A DNA stretch of 64,000 bases from Tolypothrix tenuis PCC 7101 (GCF_002368295.1 NZ_AP018248.1:6809979-6873978); one strand, 5' to 3'. Positions 46,829 through 56,885 are shown, numbered from the stretch's first letter. Translations and numbers: made by a program. The notes: generated by a model not told the origin, from the sequence alone.

Positions 46829-47125
46829 TCTAGAATATTATTGATGTGTTGCAAAAAATATTTGATTTGTATTAGTTATTTTTTATTTGGAAGTCCCCTA
46901 TTGGCGCTTTGACCAATTTTTGAATTACTTCTATTACTTAAAGCTGATGAACTTTCGTTTTACCTTCCTTAATATTGCTAGCATCCGCTTTGACGCTTTC
47001 TAGCAATACGGTTTAATATTTCCCTCTTTCCCAAATTAAGGGAAAAAAATGCTGATCTAACAACACCTAGCACATCTGATCAGTACAGGGAAAATTCTCA
47101 AAATCTTTATTTGGAGGTAACAACG
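46829..47125. other. intergenic region upstream of the aldo/keto reductase
   Basis: No gene is visible. A strong ribosome-binding site GGAGG (47113-47117) precedes the ATG at 47126. The 46127-46603 part is also AT-rich and featureless. Confidence 0.45.
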
Positions 47126-48106
47126 ATGAGATCACTAGTGAAACGAGAAACGCAAATGAAATACCGCCAACTCGGTAACAGCGATCTGCGCGTTTCGGAA
47201 ATTAGCCTTGGCTCATGGCTCACTTATGGGGGTGCAGTTGAGCAGCAAAATGCAGAAGCTTGTATCCACAAAGCTTTTGAAGTGGGAATTAATTTTTTAG
47301 ATACTGCTAATGTTTACGCTACTGGTGGCGCTGAATCCTTTTTAGGCCAAGTCTTACAAGGAATTGATCGTTCCTCATATATCTTAGCTACTAAGGTATT
47401 TTTCCCCATGTCACCTGATGACAGAGGACTATCAGCAGCCCAAATCCACAAACAAATCGATGCTTCGCTGAAACGCCTACGTACAGATTACGTTGACCTT
47501 TACCAATGTCACCGCTACGATATCAACACACCCCTAGAAGAAACAATGACAGCGCTCACTGAGGTAGTACGTCAAGGAAAGGCGCGTTACATCGGCTTTA
47601 GCGAGTGGAGTCCTGAGCAAATTCAAGCAGCATTAAATCTTTCTGGTGTTGAACGCTTTGTTTCCAGTCAACCCCAATATTCTATGTTGTGGCGCAAACC
47701 AGAAGCAAAGGTGTTTCCATTATGTGCAGATAACGGTATCAGCCAGATTGTGTGGTCACCACTAGCTCAGGGCATACTTACTGGCAAATATCGCCCAGGA
47801 GAAGCGCCACCATCAGATTCTCGTGCAGGTAACGAGAAAATGAATATGTTTTTTACCAAAGATTTATTTAGCGATCGCATCCTTTCTGCAGTACAACAAC
47901 TCAAACCTATCGCCCAAGACTTAGGCTTGAGTATGCCACAGTTAGCTTTAGCTTGGGTACTACGCGATCAACGCGTAGCTTCAGCAATTATCGGTGCTAG
48001 CCGTCCCGATCAAGTTGTTGATAATGCTGCTGCATCTGGTGTCGAACTAGATGCTGATGTACTAGCAGCGATTGATCAAGCACTTGCATCGGTGATTCAA
48101 AGGTAA
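47126..48106 (+). CDS. aldo/keto reductase, K+-channel beta-subunit-like
   Basis: A 326-residue NADPH-dependent (beta/alpha)8 reductase. The catalytic set is present: Asp and Tyr in FLDTANVYATGG, Lys in LATKVF and His in YQCHRYD. The NADP-binding end has IIGASRPDQV. It resembles the AKR6/12 groups (Kv-beta and related aldehyde reductases). I chose ATG 47126 because GGAGGT is placed 7 nt before it; a TTG at 47111 overlaps that site, and a later ATG at 47156 (MKYRQLGNSDL) is also possible because many homologues start there. It is followed by STRR repeats and the kdpD-like gene, a separate unit. Confidence 0.93.
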   Translation: MRSLVKRETQMKYRQLGNSDLRVSEISLGSWLTYGGAVEQQNAEACIHKAFEVGINFLDTANVYATGGAESFLGQVLQGIDRSSYILATKVFFPMSPDDRGLSAAQIHKQIDASLKRLRTDYVDLYQCHRYDINTPLEETMTALTEVVRQGKARYIGFSEWSPEQIQAALNLSGVERFVSSQPQYSMLWRKPEAKVFPLCADNGISQIVWSPLAQGILTGKYRPGEAPPSDSRAGNEKMNMFFTKDLFSDRILSAVQQLKPIAQDLGLSMPQLALAWVLRDQRVASAIIGASRPDQVVDNAAASGVELDADVLAAIDQALASVIQR

Positions 48107-48112
48107 GCTGGG

Positions 48113-48278
48113 CATGGGGCATGGGGCATGGGGCATTGGATAATGGGTAATTGGTAATGGGTAATTGGTAATGGGTAATTGGTAATAGGGATTTGTTATT
48201 TTTCTGTCTTCCTCATCTTCCTCATCTTCCTCATCCCCCAATCCCCAGTCCCCAGTCCCCAGTCCCCAGTCCCCATTC
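48113..48278. repeat. STRR heptanucleotide cluster between the reductase and kdpD-like gene
   Basis: Two STRR families occur here: GGGCATG heptads just after the reductase stop, then GGGTAATTGGTAAT 14-mers, and a run of about seven CCCCAGT/CCCCAAT heptads up to the kdpD-like ATG. These fill the whole gap, so the kdpD-like gene has no recognisable ribosome site. Confidence 0.8.
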
Positions 48279-49400
48279 ATGTTTAATTCCTCTAATTCAT
48301 CCCCTGACGCTTCTTACAACCGCCCGCAGCGACGGGGGAAGCATAAAATTTTCATCGGTATGGCTCCTGGTGTGGGCAAAACTTACAAAATGCTAGAAGA
48401 AGCACATCAGCTCAAGCAGGATGGTATTGATGTGGTAATTGGCATTTTGGAAACCCACGGACGCAAAGATACGGCTCAAAAAGCCGCCGGATTAGAGGTA
48501 ATTCCCCGCAAAACCAGTATCCGCCAAAATATTACCTTAGAGGAAATGGATACAGAGGCTATTTTAGTGCGATCGCCTCAATTGGTTTTAGTTGATGAAC
48601 TTGCTCACACCAATATCCCTGGTTCCCCACGGGAAAAGCGCTACCAAGATGTAGAAGTAATTTTAAATGCGGGAGTTGATGTTTACTCTACTGTCAATAT
48701 TCAACATTTAGAAAGTTTAAATGATGTAGTCGCCAGAATCACCAGTGTAGTGGTGCGCGAACGAATTCCCGATCGCCTGCTCGAAGAAGCTGACGCTGTT
48801 GTTGTAATTGATGTTACGCCGGAAACTCTAGAAGAGCGTTTGCGAGAAGGTAAGATTTATGGAGCTAATAAAATCGAGCAATCTTTAGAAAACTTCTTTC
48901 AGCGTCGCAACTTAATTGCCTTACGGGAACTGGCTTTACGAGAAGTCGCAGACACAGTAGAAGAAGAAGCAAACACCTCTGTCGTTGCTGGACAAACTTG
49001 TAATATTCACGAACGAGTTTTAGTTTGTATTTCTACCTATCCAAATTCTGTGCAATTGCTGCGTCGAGGCGCACGCATTGCCAATTATATGAATGCGCGA
49101 CTTTACGCCGTCTTTGTCGCCGATACCGAACGTTTCCTGACTAAAGAAGAAAGCCTACACATCGATACTTGTGAAAAACTGTGCCGTGAATTTGGCGGAG
49201 AATTTTTGCACGTTAAAAGTCAAACTGTTGCCCAAACAATTGCTCAAGTTGCAGCAGATTATCACATCACGCAAATAGTCATCGGTGAGAGCCAGCAACC
49301 CAGATGGAAAAGGTTCTTTAAACGACCTTTTACTCAACGATTAATGGAATTAATTAGGCAACAAAATATCGATTTACATATCATTGCTACAAAAAATTAA
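48279..49400 (+). CDS. kdpD: truncated KdpD (sensor domain plus USP domain, no histidine kinase)
   Basis: A 373-residue protein matching only the N-terminal cytoplasmic half of E. coli KdpD. The KdpD domain (about 22-230) has GMAPGVGKTYKMLEEA (Walker A) and LVLVDELAHTNIPGSPREKRYQDVE (key part DELAHTN, Walker B); a USP-like domain follows (about 250-370). The four transmembrane helices, HisKA and HATPase of full KdpD are absent. Anabaena is known to encode a KdpD of this truncated kind. Here it lies 17 kb from the kdp structural genes, after STRR DNA and beside an aldo/keto reductase. The role is likely K+ or ATP sensing, with an unknown kinase partner. Confidence 0.92.
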   Translation: MFNSSNSSPDASYNRPQRRGKHKIFIGMAPGVGKTYKMLEEAHQLKQDGIDVVIGILETHGRKDTAQKAAGLEVIPRKTSIRQNITLEEMDTEAILVRSPQLVLVDELAHTNIPGSPREKRYQDVEVILNAGVDVYSTVNIQHLESLNDVVARITSVVVRERIPDRLLEEADAVVVIDVTPETLEERLREGKIYGANKIEQSLENFFQRRNLIALRELALREVADTVEEEANTSVVAGQTCNIHERVLVCISTYPNSVQLLRRGARIANYMNARLYAVFVADTERFLTKEESLHIDTCEKLCREFGGEFLHVKSQTVAQTIAQVAADYHITQIVIGESQQPRWKRFFKRPFTQRLMELIRQQNIDLHIIATKN

Positions 49401-49552
49401 TTAGCTATTTATATTGATAAAAATAACCTGCTTCAATATTCTAGAATCTGTCAACGAGCTTGCGTTGTTTCAGGCATTTAAGCTTGAATAAACCTCCTTA
49501 ACCAAAACTGAGGTTAAAAAAATAAATTGACAACAAAAACAATAATTTTGGA

Positions 49553-49607
49553 GGGGGTTTGGGGGACGCAACCGTCACCCAATCGGGGGTTTGGGGGATT
49601 CTCCCCC
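49553..49607 (+). repeat. G-rich dispersed repeat with G-quadruplex potential
   Basis: Four G5 tracts at 49553, 49561, 49585 and 49593 are separated by loops TTT, 19 nt and TTT. The last tract can instead pair as GGGGGA-TTC-TCCCCC. The element lies in the gap 49401-50011, which otherwise shows no gene; short frames there are translated STRR DNA. Confidence 0.6.
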
Positions 49608-50011
49608 AATTGAGCTAGCTGTTTCCACAACTGACCAATCACTAATGATCTTATTTGAACTGTATTAGTTTATAAATGCAACTTTTATAGGGTTTATGAC
49701 GCAATGTAAATAATGCGATCGCACCCGCAAAACCTGGTTTTCTCGTTTAATTGAGGGGTGTAAACCTCTATTCGCCAAATGAGTCCTCTAAAGCTACAAG
49801 AAGCAAGGGAGCAGGGAGATCTTAGCAAGGCGGAGAAATTAATACAGAGCTTTTACTCTGCCCCAATCAAGCGTTCTGGAAGGACGGGGCTTGTACCCAT
49901 GTTCCGCACCGCACTCGCGTTGGGGGAGCAAGCCGTTTCCCCCTGCTCCCTGCTCCTTTTCCCCCTGCCTCTTCCGGTCAGCGAAAGTCTTTCTTTGCTG
50001 TGCCCTTCATA

Positions 50012-52246
50012 TTAAGGAACCTCAATCGGAATCAAAGCATTTTCTGGTAAATAATTGCAGAAGCGTCCTTCATCGGCCAAAACAAACACTAGACGCAAGG
50101 GGTAATCGGGTGGAACTTGTAAATCGGCCCAAGGTATTGCCACTTCTAAACAATGGTCAAACGCTACTTGCGCGCGGCTAAAACGCGGATACCATTGAAG
50201 GTTTTCTCCGGCTTCACGAAACTGTACCGATTGCGTCAGTAAATTAATTTCTAGATGATGATGATACAGGTAATTAACTGGCGCTACATCTGGGAGTTCT
50301 GCCAAAGGAATGGGGCTATTGTGCATGGTTTTGTTGGGATAAAACCACAGCAAATTCAACTCTGTGGGTAAACCCTGCCCTGGTACAATACCGCTTTTGA
50401 CATCCATCCGCAAATAGAAATTGAGGTGATCTACCCCATACCAAAGTCGTTGAATGGCACTGCTGTTGTGCATTGTACCCCGTGCGCCGCCGATTTCTAT
50501 GCGTCCGGCCTTATCCCAGTCTTGTTCATCACCTTTACCATCGATAATGGGATGAATAAATCCTTGGGGAGTATGGTCTGTACGGGCTGCGTGTATTTCT
50601 AATGGTTGTCTAAGATAAGGCGGTATCGGCTCATTTAATGCTTTGTAAATGCCATAGAGGTGTTCGCGAAATAACTGGTCAAAAATGGCATCTTGATTTG
50701 AGGAATGTCCTTCGCCAAACCACCAAAACCAATCAGAACCTTCGGCTGCATATAAAGCTTCCCATGCTTCTGGGTTATTTTCTTCTGTGGCTTCTGGGTG
50801 ACTAGCAAGCATATTCCTAGCTTGTGTCAGGTAATCCCAGGCACGGTTTTTTACAGGGTCGCCAATCCAAGTTGTAAAGCTACCATCAACCCAAGAACCG
50901 CTATGCAGTTGTTCTCCAGGAATAGTGGCTGTAGCAGGAAACTTTTCCAGATATTCTGAAACTGTGACGAGTTTTAAATGCGGTTCGTTACTGAGAGTTT
51001 GATATAAAGCCTCTAGAAAAATTTTGCCATCTTGAGGATAAAATTCCCAGCAATTTTCGCCATCCAAAGCAATAGTCACTAACCAAGGTTGTTCGCTTTG
51101 TCGATCTCTTTGCATTTTAGCGATCGCTTGCAGGTGTCCGACTAAATCTGCTACAGCTTGTTTTGTCGGCATTGCCCCATAGGTAAAGCCAATCAAATCC
51201 GATAATCTATGATCGCGGAAAACAATTGACACATCCCCGGCTGGAGTTTGGAGGCGATAAGGTCGATAGAGTAATTCTGGTTCCTCCACATTCCCCGCCC
51301 CATCGCGATGAAAAAAGTGTTTTAGCGTCCAGCCTAAAACCGCTTCATCTGAGCAAATCCACTTAAAACCTTGTTTGATAATATACGGTAATATAGCTGG
51401 GCTAACTGATTGTTCCGAAGGCCATAAGCCTCGCGGTTCTTGCCCAAAGCGGTCTTTATATAACTCCCAGGCTTTATTTAAGTGACGGGGAATGTCTTCC
51501 GCCCACTGAAAACGCTGCTGTGGTAAATTCATTTGGGGCACAGCTACCCGACCGGAATTAGTATCAGCTAATAAGGGCAGAATCGGGTGAGTGTAAGGCG
51601 TAGTTGTGACTTCCAACTGACCAGCAGCCTGCATTTTGCGATGTTGGGGAATAATGCGGCTGAGGATTTCTTTCTGTTTAGAATAAATCCGCTGGCGATC
51701 GCTTAAAGTAAAATTGCGACCTTGACTTAACCAAGCGGCAATTTCTGGATCATCCCAAAACAACGGATCGATCCACGCCAGATTATGCCAAGCCAGCAAA
51801 TCGCTGTAATCATGCTGTTGCCAATTTTCTAAACACCAAGCTTCCCCTTGTTCCTGCTTTTGGTAATACAACTCGGCATAGCGGGGATGGGGGTCAATCA
51901 AGGTGTGGTGATTAGCATCAAAAAAATGTTTAACAATAAATTCCCTCTGTTGTAGAGTCAACTGTTCGACTGGTGTCAAACTGGCAGTGAGATAGGGGTC
52001 AAAAGCTGTGCCAGCAATGTAATCTTCCAGTTGCAGTATGAGAGATGGCACTAAATTTACAGTTTGGTGCAACTTGGGATATCGCTCCAAAAGTAACACT
52101 AAATCTAGATAATCCTTAGTGCCATGTAACCTCACCCAAGGTAAGCGGTACTGTTGACTAGAAGATAAAGAAACGCCGCTGTCAGGAGATTTGTACAGCG
52201 GCTGATGTTGATGCCAAATAAAGGCAACGTACAGAGGTTGGGTCAT
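50012..52246 (-). CDS. glycoside hydrolase family 57 protein
   Basis: A 744-residue GH57 enzyme acting on alpha-glucans such as glycogen. Family motifs are visible: HQHQPLY near residue 12, GLWPSEQSVSPAI with the probable nucleophile Glu (about 300), and ALDGENCWEFY with the acid/base region (about 395). The N-terminal TIM-like barrel (to about 470) is followed by helices and a C-terminal beta-rich DOMON/glucodextranase-like domain (about 550-744; GVDHLNFYLRMDV, LEVAIPWADLQ, LRLVFVLADEGRF). There is no signal peptide, so it is probably cytoplasmic. It could be an amylase or 4-alpha-glucanotransferase-like enzyme; the exact specificity cannot be read. The upstream region is STRR-rich. Confidence 0.88.
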   Translation of the reverse strand: MTQPLYVAFIWHQHQPLYKSPDSGVSLSSSQQYRLPWVRLHGTKDYLDLVLLLERYPKLHQTVNLVPSLILQLEDYIAGTAFDPYLTASLTPVEQLTLQQREFIVKHFFDANHHTLIDPHPRYAELYYQKQEQGEAWCLENWQQHDYSDLLAWHNLAWIDPLFWDDPEIAAWLSQGRNFTLSDRQRIYSKQKEILSRIIPQHRKMQAAGQLEVTTTPYTHPILPLLADTNSGRVAVPQMNLPQQRFQWAEDIPRHLNKAWELYKDRFGQEPRGLWPSEQSVSPAILPYIIKQGFKWICSDEAVLGWTLKHFFHRDGAGNVEEPELLYRPYRLQTPAGDVSIVFRDHRLSDLIGFTYGAMPTKQAVADLVGHLQAIAKMQRDRQSEQPWLVTIALDGENCWEFYPQDGKIFLEALYQTLSNEPHLKLVTVSEYLEKFPATATIPGEQLHSGSWVDGSFTTWIGDPVKNRAWDYLTQARNMLASHPEATEENNPEAWEALYAAEGSDWFWWFGEGHSSNQDAIFDQLFREHLYGIYKALNEPIPPYLRQPLEIHAARTDHTPQGFIHPIIDGKGDEQDWDKAGRIEIGGARGTMHNSSAIQRLWYGVDHLNFYLRMDVKSGIVPGQGLPTELNLLWFYPNKTMHNSPIPLAELPDVAPVNYLYHHHLEINLLTQSVQFREAGENLQWYPRFSRAQVAFDHCLEVAIPWADLQVPPDYPLRLVFVLADEGRFCNYLPENALIPIEVP

Positions 52247-52261
52247 AGAAAATTACGGGGT

Positions 52262-52407
52262 AATGGGCTTTGGGCATTGGGGATGGGGCATGGGGCATGG
52301 GGCATAGGGCATAGGGCATAGGGCATTGAGAAGGAAATTTTTCTCCCCTGCTTCCTGCTCCCTGCCCCCCTGCTCCTTTCTAATCCCCAGTCCCTAGTCC
52401 CTAGTCC
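52262..52407. repeat. STRR heptanucleotide cluster
   Basis: GGGCATG/GGGCATA heptads (about 52268-52328) and CCCCAGT/CCCTAGT heptads (about 52385-52411) fill the space between the GH57 and Nfu genes. The first unit of the second run supplies the Nfu stop codon. Confidence 0.75.
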
Positions 52408-52638
52408 CTAGATAACTTGCTCTACTTCAGCAATTTCGGGAATCATTTCCCGTAGACGACGTTCAATACCCATTCTTAAAGTCATGGTAGAGCTAGGACA
52501 AGAACCGCAGGCTCCTTGTAAACGCAATTTAACGATAGGCCCATCAAGTTCTACAAGCTCCACATTACCGCCATCCGAGATTAAATAAGGGCGCATTTCA
52601 TCCAATACTGTTTCCACGTTGTCAATCGTCAGTTCCAT
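52408..52638 (-). CDS. nfu: NifU C-terminal-domain (Nfu) iron-sulfur scaffold protein
   Basis: A 76-residue single-domain Nfu protein. It has MRPYLISDGGNVELVE and the Cys pair in LQGACGSCPSS, which binds a [4Fe-4S] or [2Fe-2S] cluster on dimerisation, and ends IERRLREMIPEIAEVEQVI. Cyanobacterial Nfu is an essential scaffold feeding clusters to photosystem I. The stop codon TAG is part of an adjacent STRR heptad. It is alone, with GH57 downstream on the same strand. Confidence 0.96.
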   Translation of the reverse strand: MELTIDNVETVLDEMRPYLISDGGNVELVELDGPIVKLRLQGACGSCPSSTMTLRMGIERRLREMIPEIAEVEQVI

Positions 52639-53162
52639 AGTTTCAGACCTGTAAGTTAACTAAGAGGATGGGGAATTAGTCTATAGTCGAGCTAACTCAA
52701 TACTATAAAGCTACTTCCTAAAATTGTATTTTTTAGCTTTGTTAAAACGATCCTAGATCTAATTGCAGCGAGTTTGTTACTTCTTGGGATTCAGTTGTCT
52801 ATTTATGATGACTAAGGGGATGGGAAGGGGGAATGGGGGATGGGTAATGGGGAATGGTGGGGATGAGGGAGATGAGGGAGAGAGTCAAGCAGAGGGGCAG
52901 GGAGCAGAGGAGAAATAATTAATGACAAACACCCAACACCAAATTACCTAGTCCCCAATCCCCAGTCCTTTCAAGGGTAGGGTTTTCAGAATCTCAAAAA
53001 TAGTTGAGAAAATTCTCAATTGTTTAACGTGGTTTGGTCGTTTCAGGATTTAAGCATCGGCTGAAATAGCCAAAAAATGGCCAAATACAAAATACCTACC
53101 CTTGAGAGAATCCCCAGTCCCCAATCCCCAGTCCCCAATCCCCAATCCCCAATGCCCAATCC
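52639..53162. repeat. STRR and G-rich repeat region
   Basis: G-rich GGGGATG/GGGTAAT words (about 52814-52905) and a run of about eight CCCCAGT/CCCCAAT heptads (about 53108-53165) fill the region between nfu and the REC-kinase. No gene is visible. The last heptads encode the final two residues and stop of the REC-kinase. Confidence 0.7.
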
Positions 53163-54431
53163 CTAGTCCCTAATCGGAATTTTGATACTAAATTCAGTTC
53201 CCTGACCAGGCTGAGAATTTACTTTTAATATGCCATTGTGTTTTTCTACAATAATTTGATGGGCGATTGATAAACCCAGTCCAGTGCCTTTACCCACAGG
53301 CTTGGTCGTAAATAGAGGTTCAAATAATCGCTCTTGAATTAAATCAGGGATACCCATACCATTATCAGCAATGCGAATGTTGACGCAGTTTTGAGCATCT
53401 ATATCTGTTGTAATTTGGATTTGGGGGATAGAAGCGCTCATTTTGCTATGTATCATGGCTTCATCAAGGGCATCAATGGCATTGGCCAGAATATTCATGA
53501 AAACTTGGTTGATTTGCCCTGGATAACAATTAACCTCTGGTAACTGGCCATAAGACCTGACAACTTCGATGCGAGGGCGATCGCCTACACTTTTCAGGCG
53601 ATGTTGTAAAATCAACAACGTGCTATCAAGTCCTTGGTGTAAATCCGCAGGTTGTTTGGTGTCAACATCTGCACGGGAGAAGTTGCGGAGTGAGAGAGAA
53701 AGATTTCTCAGTCTATCTGTACCTAACTTGAATGAGTTGATAATTTTTACTATATCTTTGAGGGCAAATTCTAGATCCAATTCCTCACTAGCATCTGTAA
53801 TTTTCGCTGAAGGATGGAGATATTCTTGTTGATAAAGTTGCAAAATTTCGGTAATAGAAGCAATATGTTCTTCTAAATGTTCGATATTGCTGAAGATAAA
53901 ACTAATCGGATTATTGATTTCGTGAGCCACTCCAGCGATTAACTCTCCCAATGTTGACAGTTTTTCTTGCTGCACTAATTGAATCTGAGCTTGTTGTAAA
54001 GCAATAGTGCGATCGCTAAGTTGCCGTTCTAATGATTCGGTAAGCCGTTTCAGTTGTAAATGTACCCGCACTCTAGCAATTACTTCTTCTTGGGAAAAAG
54101 GTTTGGGTATATAATCGACTGCGCCTAGAGAAAATCCTTTAGTTTTGCTATCTATATCTGCTAAAGCCGTGGTAAAAATTATCGGAATATGTTGACTATC
54201 CTGATTTGCTTTCAGGCGACGACAGGTTTCAAATCCGTCAATCCCTGGCATTTGCACATCTAGCAAAATTAGCTCTGGGGGGTTGCGTTCGACTTGTGTG
54301 ATCGCACTTTCTCCATTCACTGCTACTCGGAATTTAAACCCAGCACTACTTAAAGCAGCAGAAAGAACGGATAAATTTGTTGGGTTGTCATCAACAATCA
54401 AAATAAATCCAGTTTCTGAAGTTGTTGTCAT
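53163..54431 (-). CDS. REC-histidine kinase (receiver-first hybrid kinase)
   Basis: A 422-residue protein with an N-terminal receiver (about 8-125; LIVDDNPTN, LLDVQMPGIDG with phospho-Asp, TTALAD, PKPFS), a coiled coil, HisKA with His in AGVAHEINNPISFIFSN, and HATPase with NILANAIDAL, DNGMGI and GTGLGLSIA. This order, receiver then kinase, is common in cyanobacteria and suggests it accepts a phosphate from an upstream kinase. I start at the ATG at 54431 before TTTSETG; the longer frame lacks conservation-like features. It lies 289 bp downstream of the ethylene-receptor-like kinase on the same strand and may be its partner. The final RD and stop derive from STRR DNA. Confidence 0.9.
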   Translation of the reverse strand: MTTTSETGFILIVDDNPTNLSVLSAALSSAGFKFRVAVNGESAITQVERNPPELILLDVQMPGIDGFETCRRLKANQDSQHIPIIFTTALADIDSKTKGFSLGAVDYIPKPFSQEEVIARVRVHLQLKRLTESLERQLSDRTIALQQAQIQLVQQEKLSTLGELIAGVAHEINNPISFIFSNIEHLEEHIASITEILQLYQQEYLHPSAKITDASEELDLEFALKDIVKIINSFKLGTDRLRNLSLSLRNFSRADVDTKQPADLHQGLDSTLLILQHRLKSVGDRPRIEVVRSYGQLPEVNCYPGQINQVFMNILANAIDALDEAMIHSKMSASIPQIQITTDIDAQNCVNIRIADNGMGIPDLIQERLFEPLFTTKPVGKGTGLGLSIAHQIIVEKHNGILKVNSQPGQGTEFSIKIPIRD

Positions 54432-54720
54432 ATATATCTGTTGGGGATTTGGGGAATGGATAACTCCCAATACTGCTCGGTTAAGGATTGTCAACTCTTA
54501 ATTTGGTTGGGGGAAAAGGTGAAAGGGTAAGGGTTAAAGATCTTTTCTTGCCCCTTTCCCCTTAACCGTTTCCCCCTTAACCGACAAGTATTGGGATAAC
54601 TCCCCACTACCTGCGATCGTGGGGATGAGAGGTACTGGGGATTGAGTACTGGAAGAAAGCAGGAGAGAAATAATTAACTCCAAACACCTAACACCAAACC
54701 CCAAATATCAAATTTTTCTC

Positions 54721-56613
54721 TTAAGTTAAAGGTAGATATTTTTGTACAAATTCTTCTAAAAGTTTGACTTGAAAATTACTCGCAAAGTGAGTAATTTGCT
54801 GGGCAAACTTATTGATTTTTTCATCAAGTATAGAAATTTGATTTGCTATTTCTATAATTCCTTCAATATCACCATCTCTTACTAGTTCTAGTAACTTATG
54901 TAATACTTCCTGATTAGGAGGAATTATATCTTCTTGATTATCTGTAATTCCCTTAATACTGGTAATCTTGTCATTGGATGTATTATCATAAACCCATTCC
55001 AACAGTAAATATTTTCGCAGTAGCTCTAGCAACATCTCAGCATCTATAGGTTTTGGTAAAAATGCATTTGCTCCTGCGTCGATACTTTTATATTGATCGG
55101 TTTCAAAAACACTAGCTGAAGAGGCAATAACAGTTGTCTTTTCAAATTGGGAAAACTGCCGTAACTGAGTAATGAATTCAAATCCATTCATTACAGGCAT
55201 CATTAAGTCAGTAATTACTAAGTCTGGTTGATAAGCGCTGACTTGTGCTAGTGCTTCCTTACCGTTACTAGCTTCTATTACTACAAATCCAATTGGCTCT
55301 AGTAAGTTGATTACTACCGAGCGGTTTTGCCATTTGTCATCAACTACTAAAATCGTTCGCTTTTTCCCTTCATAGCCAACAACGGTTCCCTGACGAATTG
55401 CTCTCGAAGCTTTTGCCCAATCTTTCGCTTCTGGTAATTCTAGATCAAACCAAAAACTGCTACCTTGACCCAACTCACTTTTCACTTCTATTTGACTACC
55501 CATCAATGTAATAAATTTGTGGGTAATTGCTAATCCTAATCCTGTACCTTCAAACTGAAGTTTCTGTTCTCCTACTTGTTCAAAAGGCAAAAAGATTTTT
55601 TGCAGTTGCTCAGGGTTCATCCCCACTCCGGTATCCGTTACCTCAAATCTAATTTTGTGAATTGGTAATTGCTGAAATTCTTCTTGAGTGGCTTTAACTT
55701 CAACTTTGAAAATGACACTACCTTTTTCGGTAAACTTAATGGCATTACCCAGTAGATTGATCAACACTTGACGTAGACGTTTGTCATCGGCACGAATGCC
55801 CACAGGTAAATCTGCTGATAGTTGCACATGAAACCCGATAACTTTCTGTTCTGCGCGGATACGACAAATTTCTGTCACGCTGTCAATAAATGCGGGAAAG
55901 TAAAAATCAATCGGATTCAGTTCCAGCTTTCTCGCTTCAATCTTGGCGAGATCTAGTACATCATTAATTAGAGTCAATAAATGGGAACCGCACTGCTGAA
56001 TAATCTCTACCCCTTTGTATCCCTTCTCGGTTAGCGATTCTGTACGTTGCAGAATTTGTGTATAACCCAGAATGCCATTGAGGGGTGTGCGTAGTTCGTG
56101 GCTCATATTAGCCAAAAATTCGCTTTTAGCTTGGCTGGAGTTGGTAGCAATTTCTTCTGCTATACGTAACTCTTGCTCTATTCGCTTACGCTCTACAATT
56201 TCACTTTTTAGCGCTTGATTAGCAGCTTCTAACTGTGCGGGACTGGGTATTTTTAAAGCTAGGGGAATGAGATAAACTAATGCAAATGCTGTGTATATGG
56301 AAATTAAAGCTGTGAAGGCTTTCAGTCCAGCGGCAATCCAATAGTCTGGATACCATAATGTCCAAATATCCATTAGGTGTCCTGTACCACAGGCAATAAT
56401 AAAAGCACCAAACAACAGAAAAACTCCGTTGAAAGGAACATCTTTGCGTCGGGAAATAAAGTAAACAAGTAAGCAGGGAATCGAATAATAGGCTAAAGCG
56501 ATTGTTGCATCTCCTATGATGTTGAGCCATACCAACCCTGTTTGCCAGAGATAACAATGTCCGTGGGGAATGAAACCGATTAAATAGAAGTCTTTCAATA
56601 ACGTCAACATCAT
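54721..56613 (-). CDS. ethylene-receptor-like hybrid histidine kinase
   Basis: A 630-residue kinase. Three N-terminal transmembrane helices match the ethylene-binding domain of ETR1: GDATIALAYYSIP carries the equivalents of Asp25 and Tyr32 (here 35 and 42), and GAFIIACGTGHL those of Ile62, Cys65 and His69 (here 72, 75 and 79). Cys and His are the Cu(I) ligands. After a coiled coil come HisKA (His in MSHELRTPLN), HATPase (NLLGNAIKF, DTGVGM, GTGLGLA) and a receiver (ILVVDDKWQNR, VITDLMMPVMNG, PKPID). The last 80 residues are helical and may be an HPt remnant; I see no phospho-His motif. The start is the ATG at 56613; a GTG at 56625 is possible. Synechocystis SynEtr1 has the same type of sensor. 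Confidence 0.93.
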   Translation of the reverse strand: MMLTLLKDFYLIGFIPHGHCYLWQTGLVWLNIIGDATIALAYYSIPCLLVYFISRRKDVPFNGVFLLFGAFIIACGTGHLMDIWTLWYPDYWIAAGLKAFTALISIYTAFALVYLIPLALKIPSPAQLEAANQALKSEIVERKRIEQELRIAEEIATNSSQAKSEFLANMSHELRTPLNGILGYTQILQRTESLTEKGYKGVEIIQQCGSHLLTLINDVLDLAKIEARKLELNPIDFYFPAFIDSVTEICRIRAEQKVIGFHVQLSADLPVGIRADDKRLRQVLINLLGNAIKFTEKGSVIFKVEVKATQEEFQQLPIHKIRFEVTDTGVGMNPEQLQKIFLPFEQVGEQKLQFEGTGLGLAITHKFITLMGSQIEVKSELGQGSSFWFDLELPEAKDWAKASRAIRQGTVVGYEGKKRTILVVDDKWQNRSVVINLLEPIGFVVIEASNGKEALAQVSAYQPDLVITDLMMPVMNGFEFITQLRQFSQFEKTTVIASSASVFETDQYKSIDAGANAFLPKPIDAEMLLELLRKYLLLEWVYDNTSNDKITSIKGITDNQEDIIPPNQEVLHKLLELVRDGDIEGIIEIANQISILDEKINKFAQQITHFASNFQVKLLEEFVQKYLPLT

Positions 56614-56885
56614 TGCATGAATCACTGATTTGGCTTTATATGATTACCATTTCAGTATTCCCAAATTACTGAGCAGTCAAAAGCGATCGCAAATGATCAT
56701 TTAAAGCTTTAAAATTAGTAGTTTAGGCAGGCATAAAACAGAAATGAGCTTTGCAGAATATCAGTATATCTATCTAAGATAAAGTTCTCTGTATTTTTTG
56801 TATTTTTACTTCCCGTATTTTTACTTTATTAGTTTTTACTTTTTTCTTAAATCAGAGGTTATTTATAAAGTAAAAATAAAATTAT

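Noticed and set aside
49779..50015. 78-codon frame before the GH57 gene
   Set aside because: It covers C-rich repeat words (CTGCTCCC) and shows no protein-like features.
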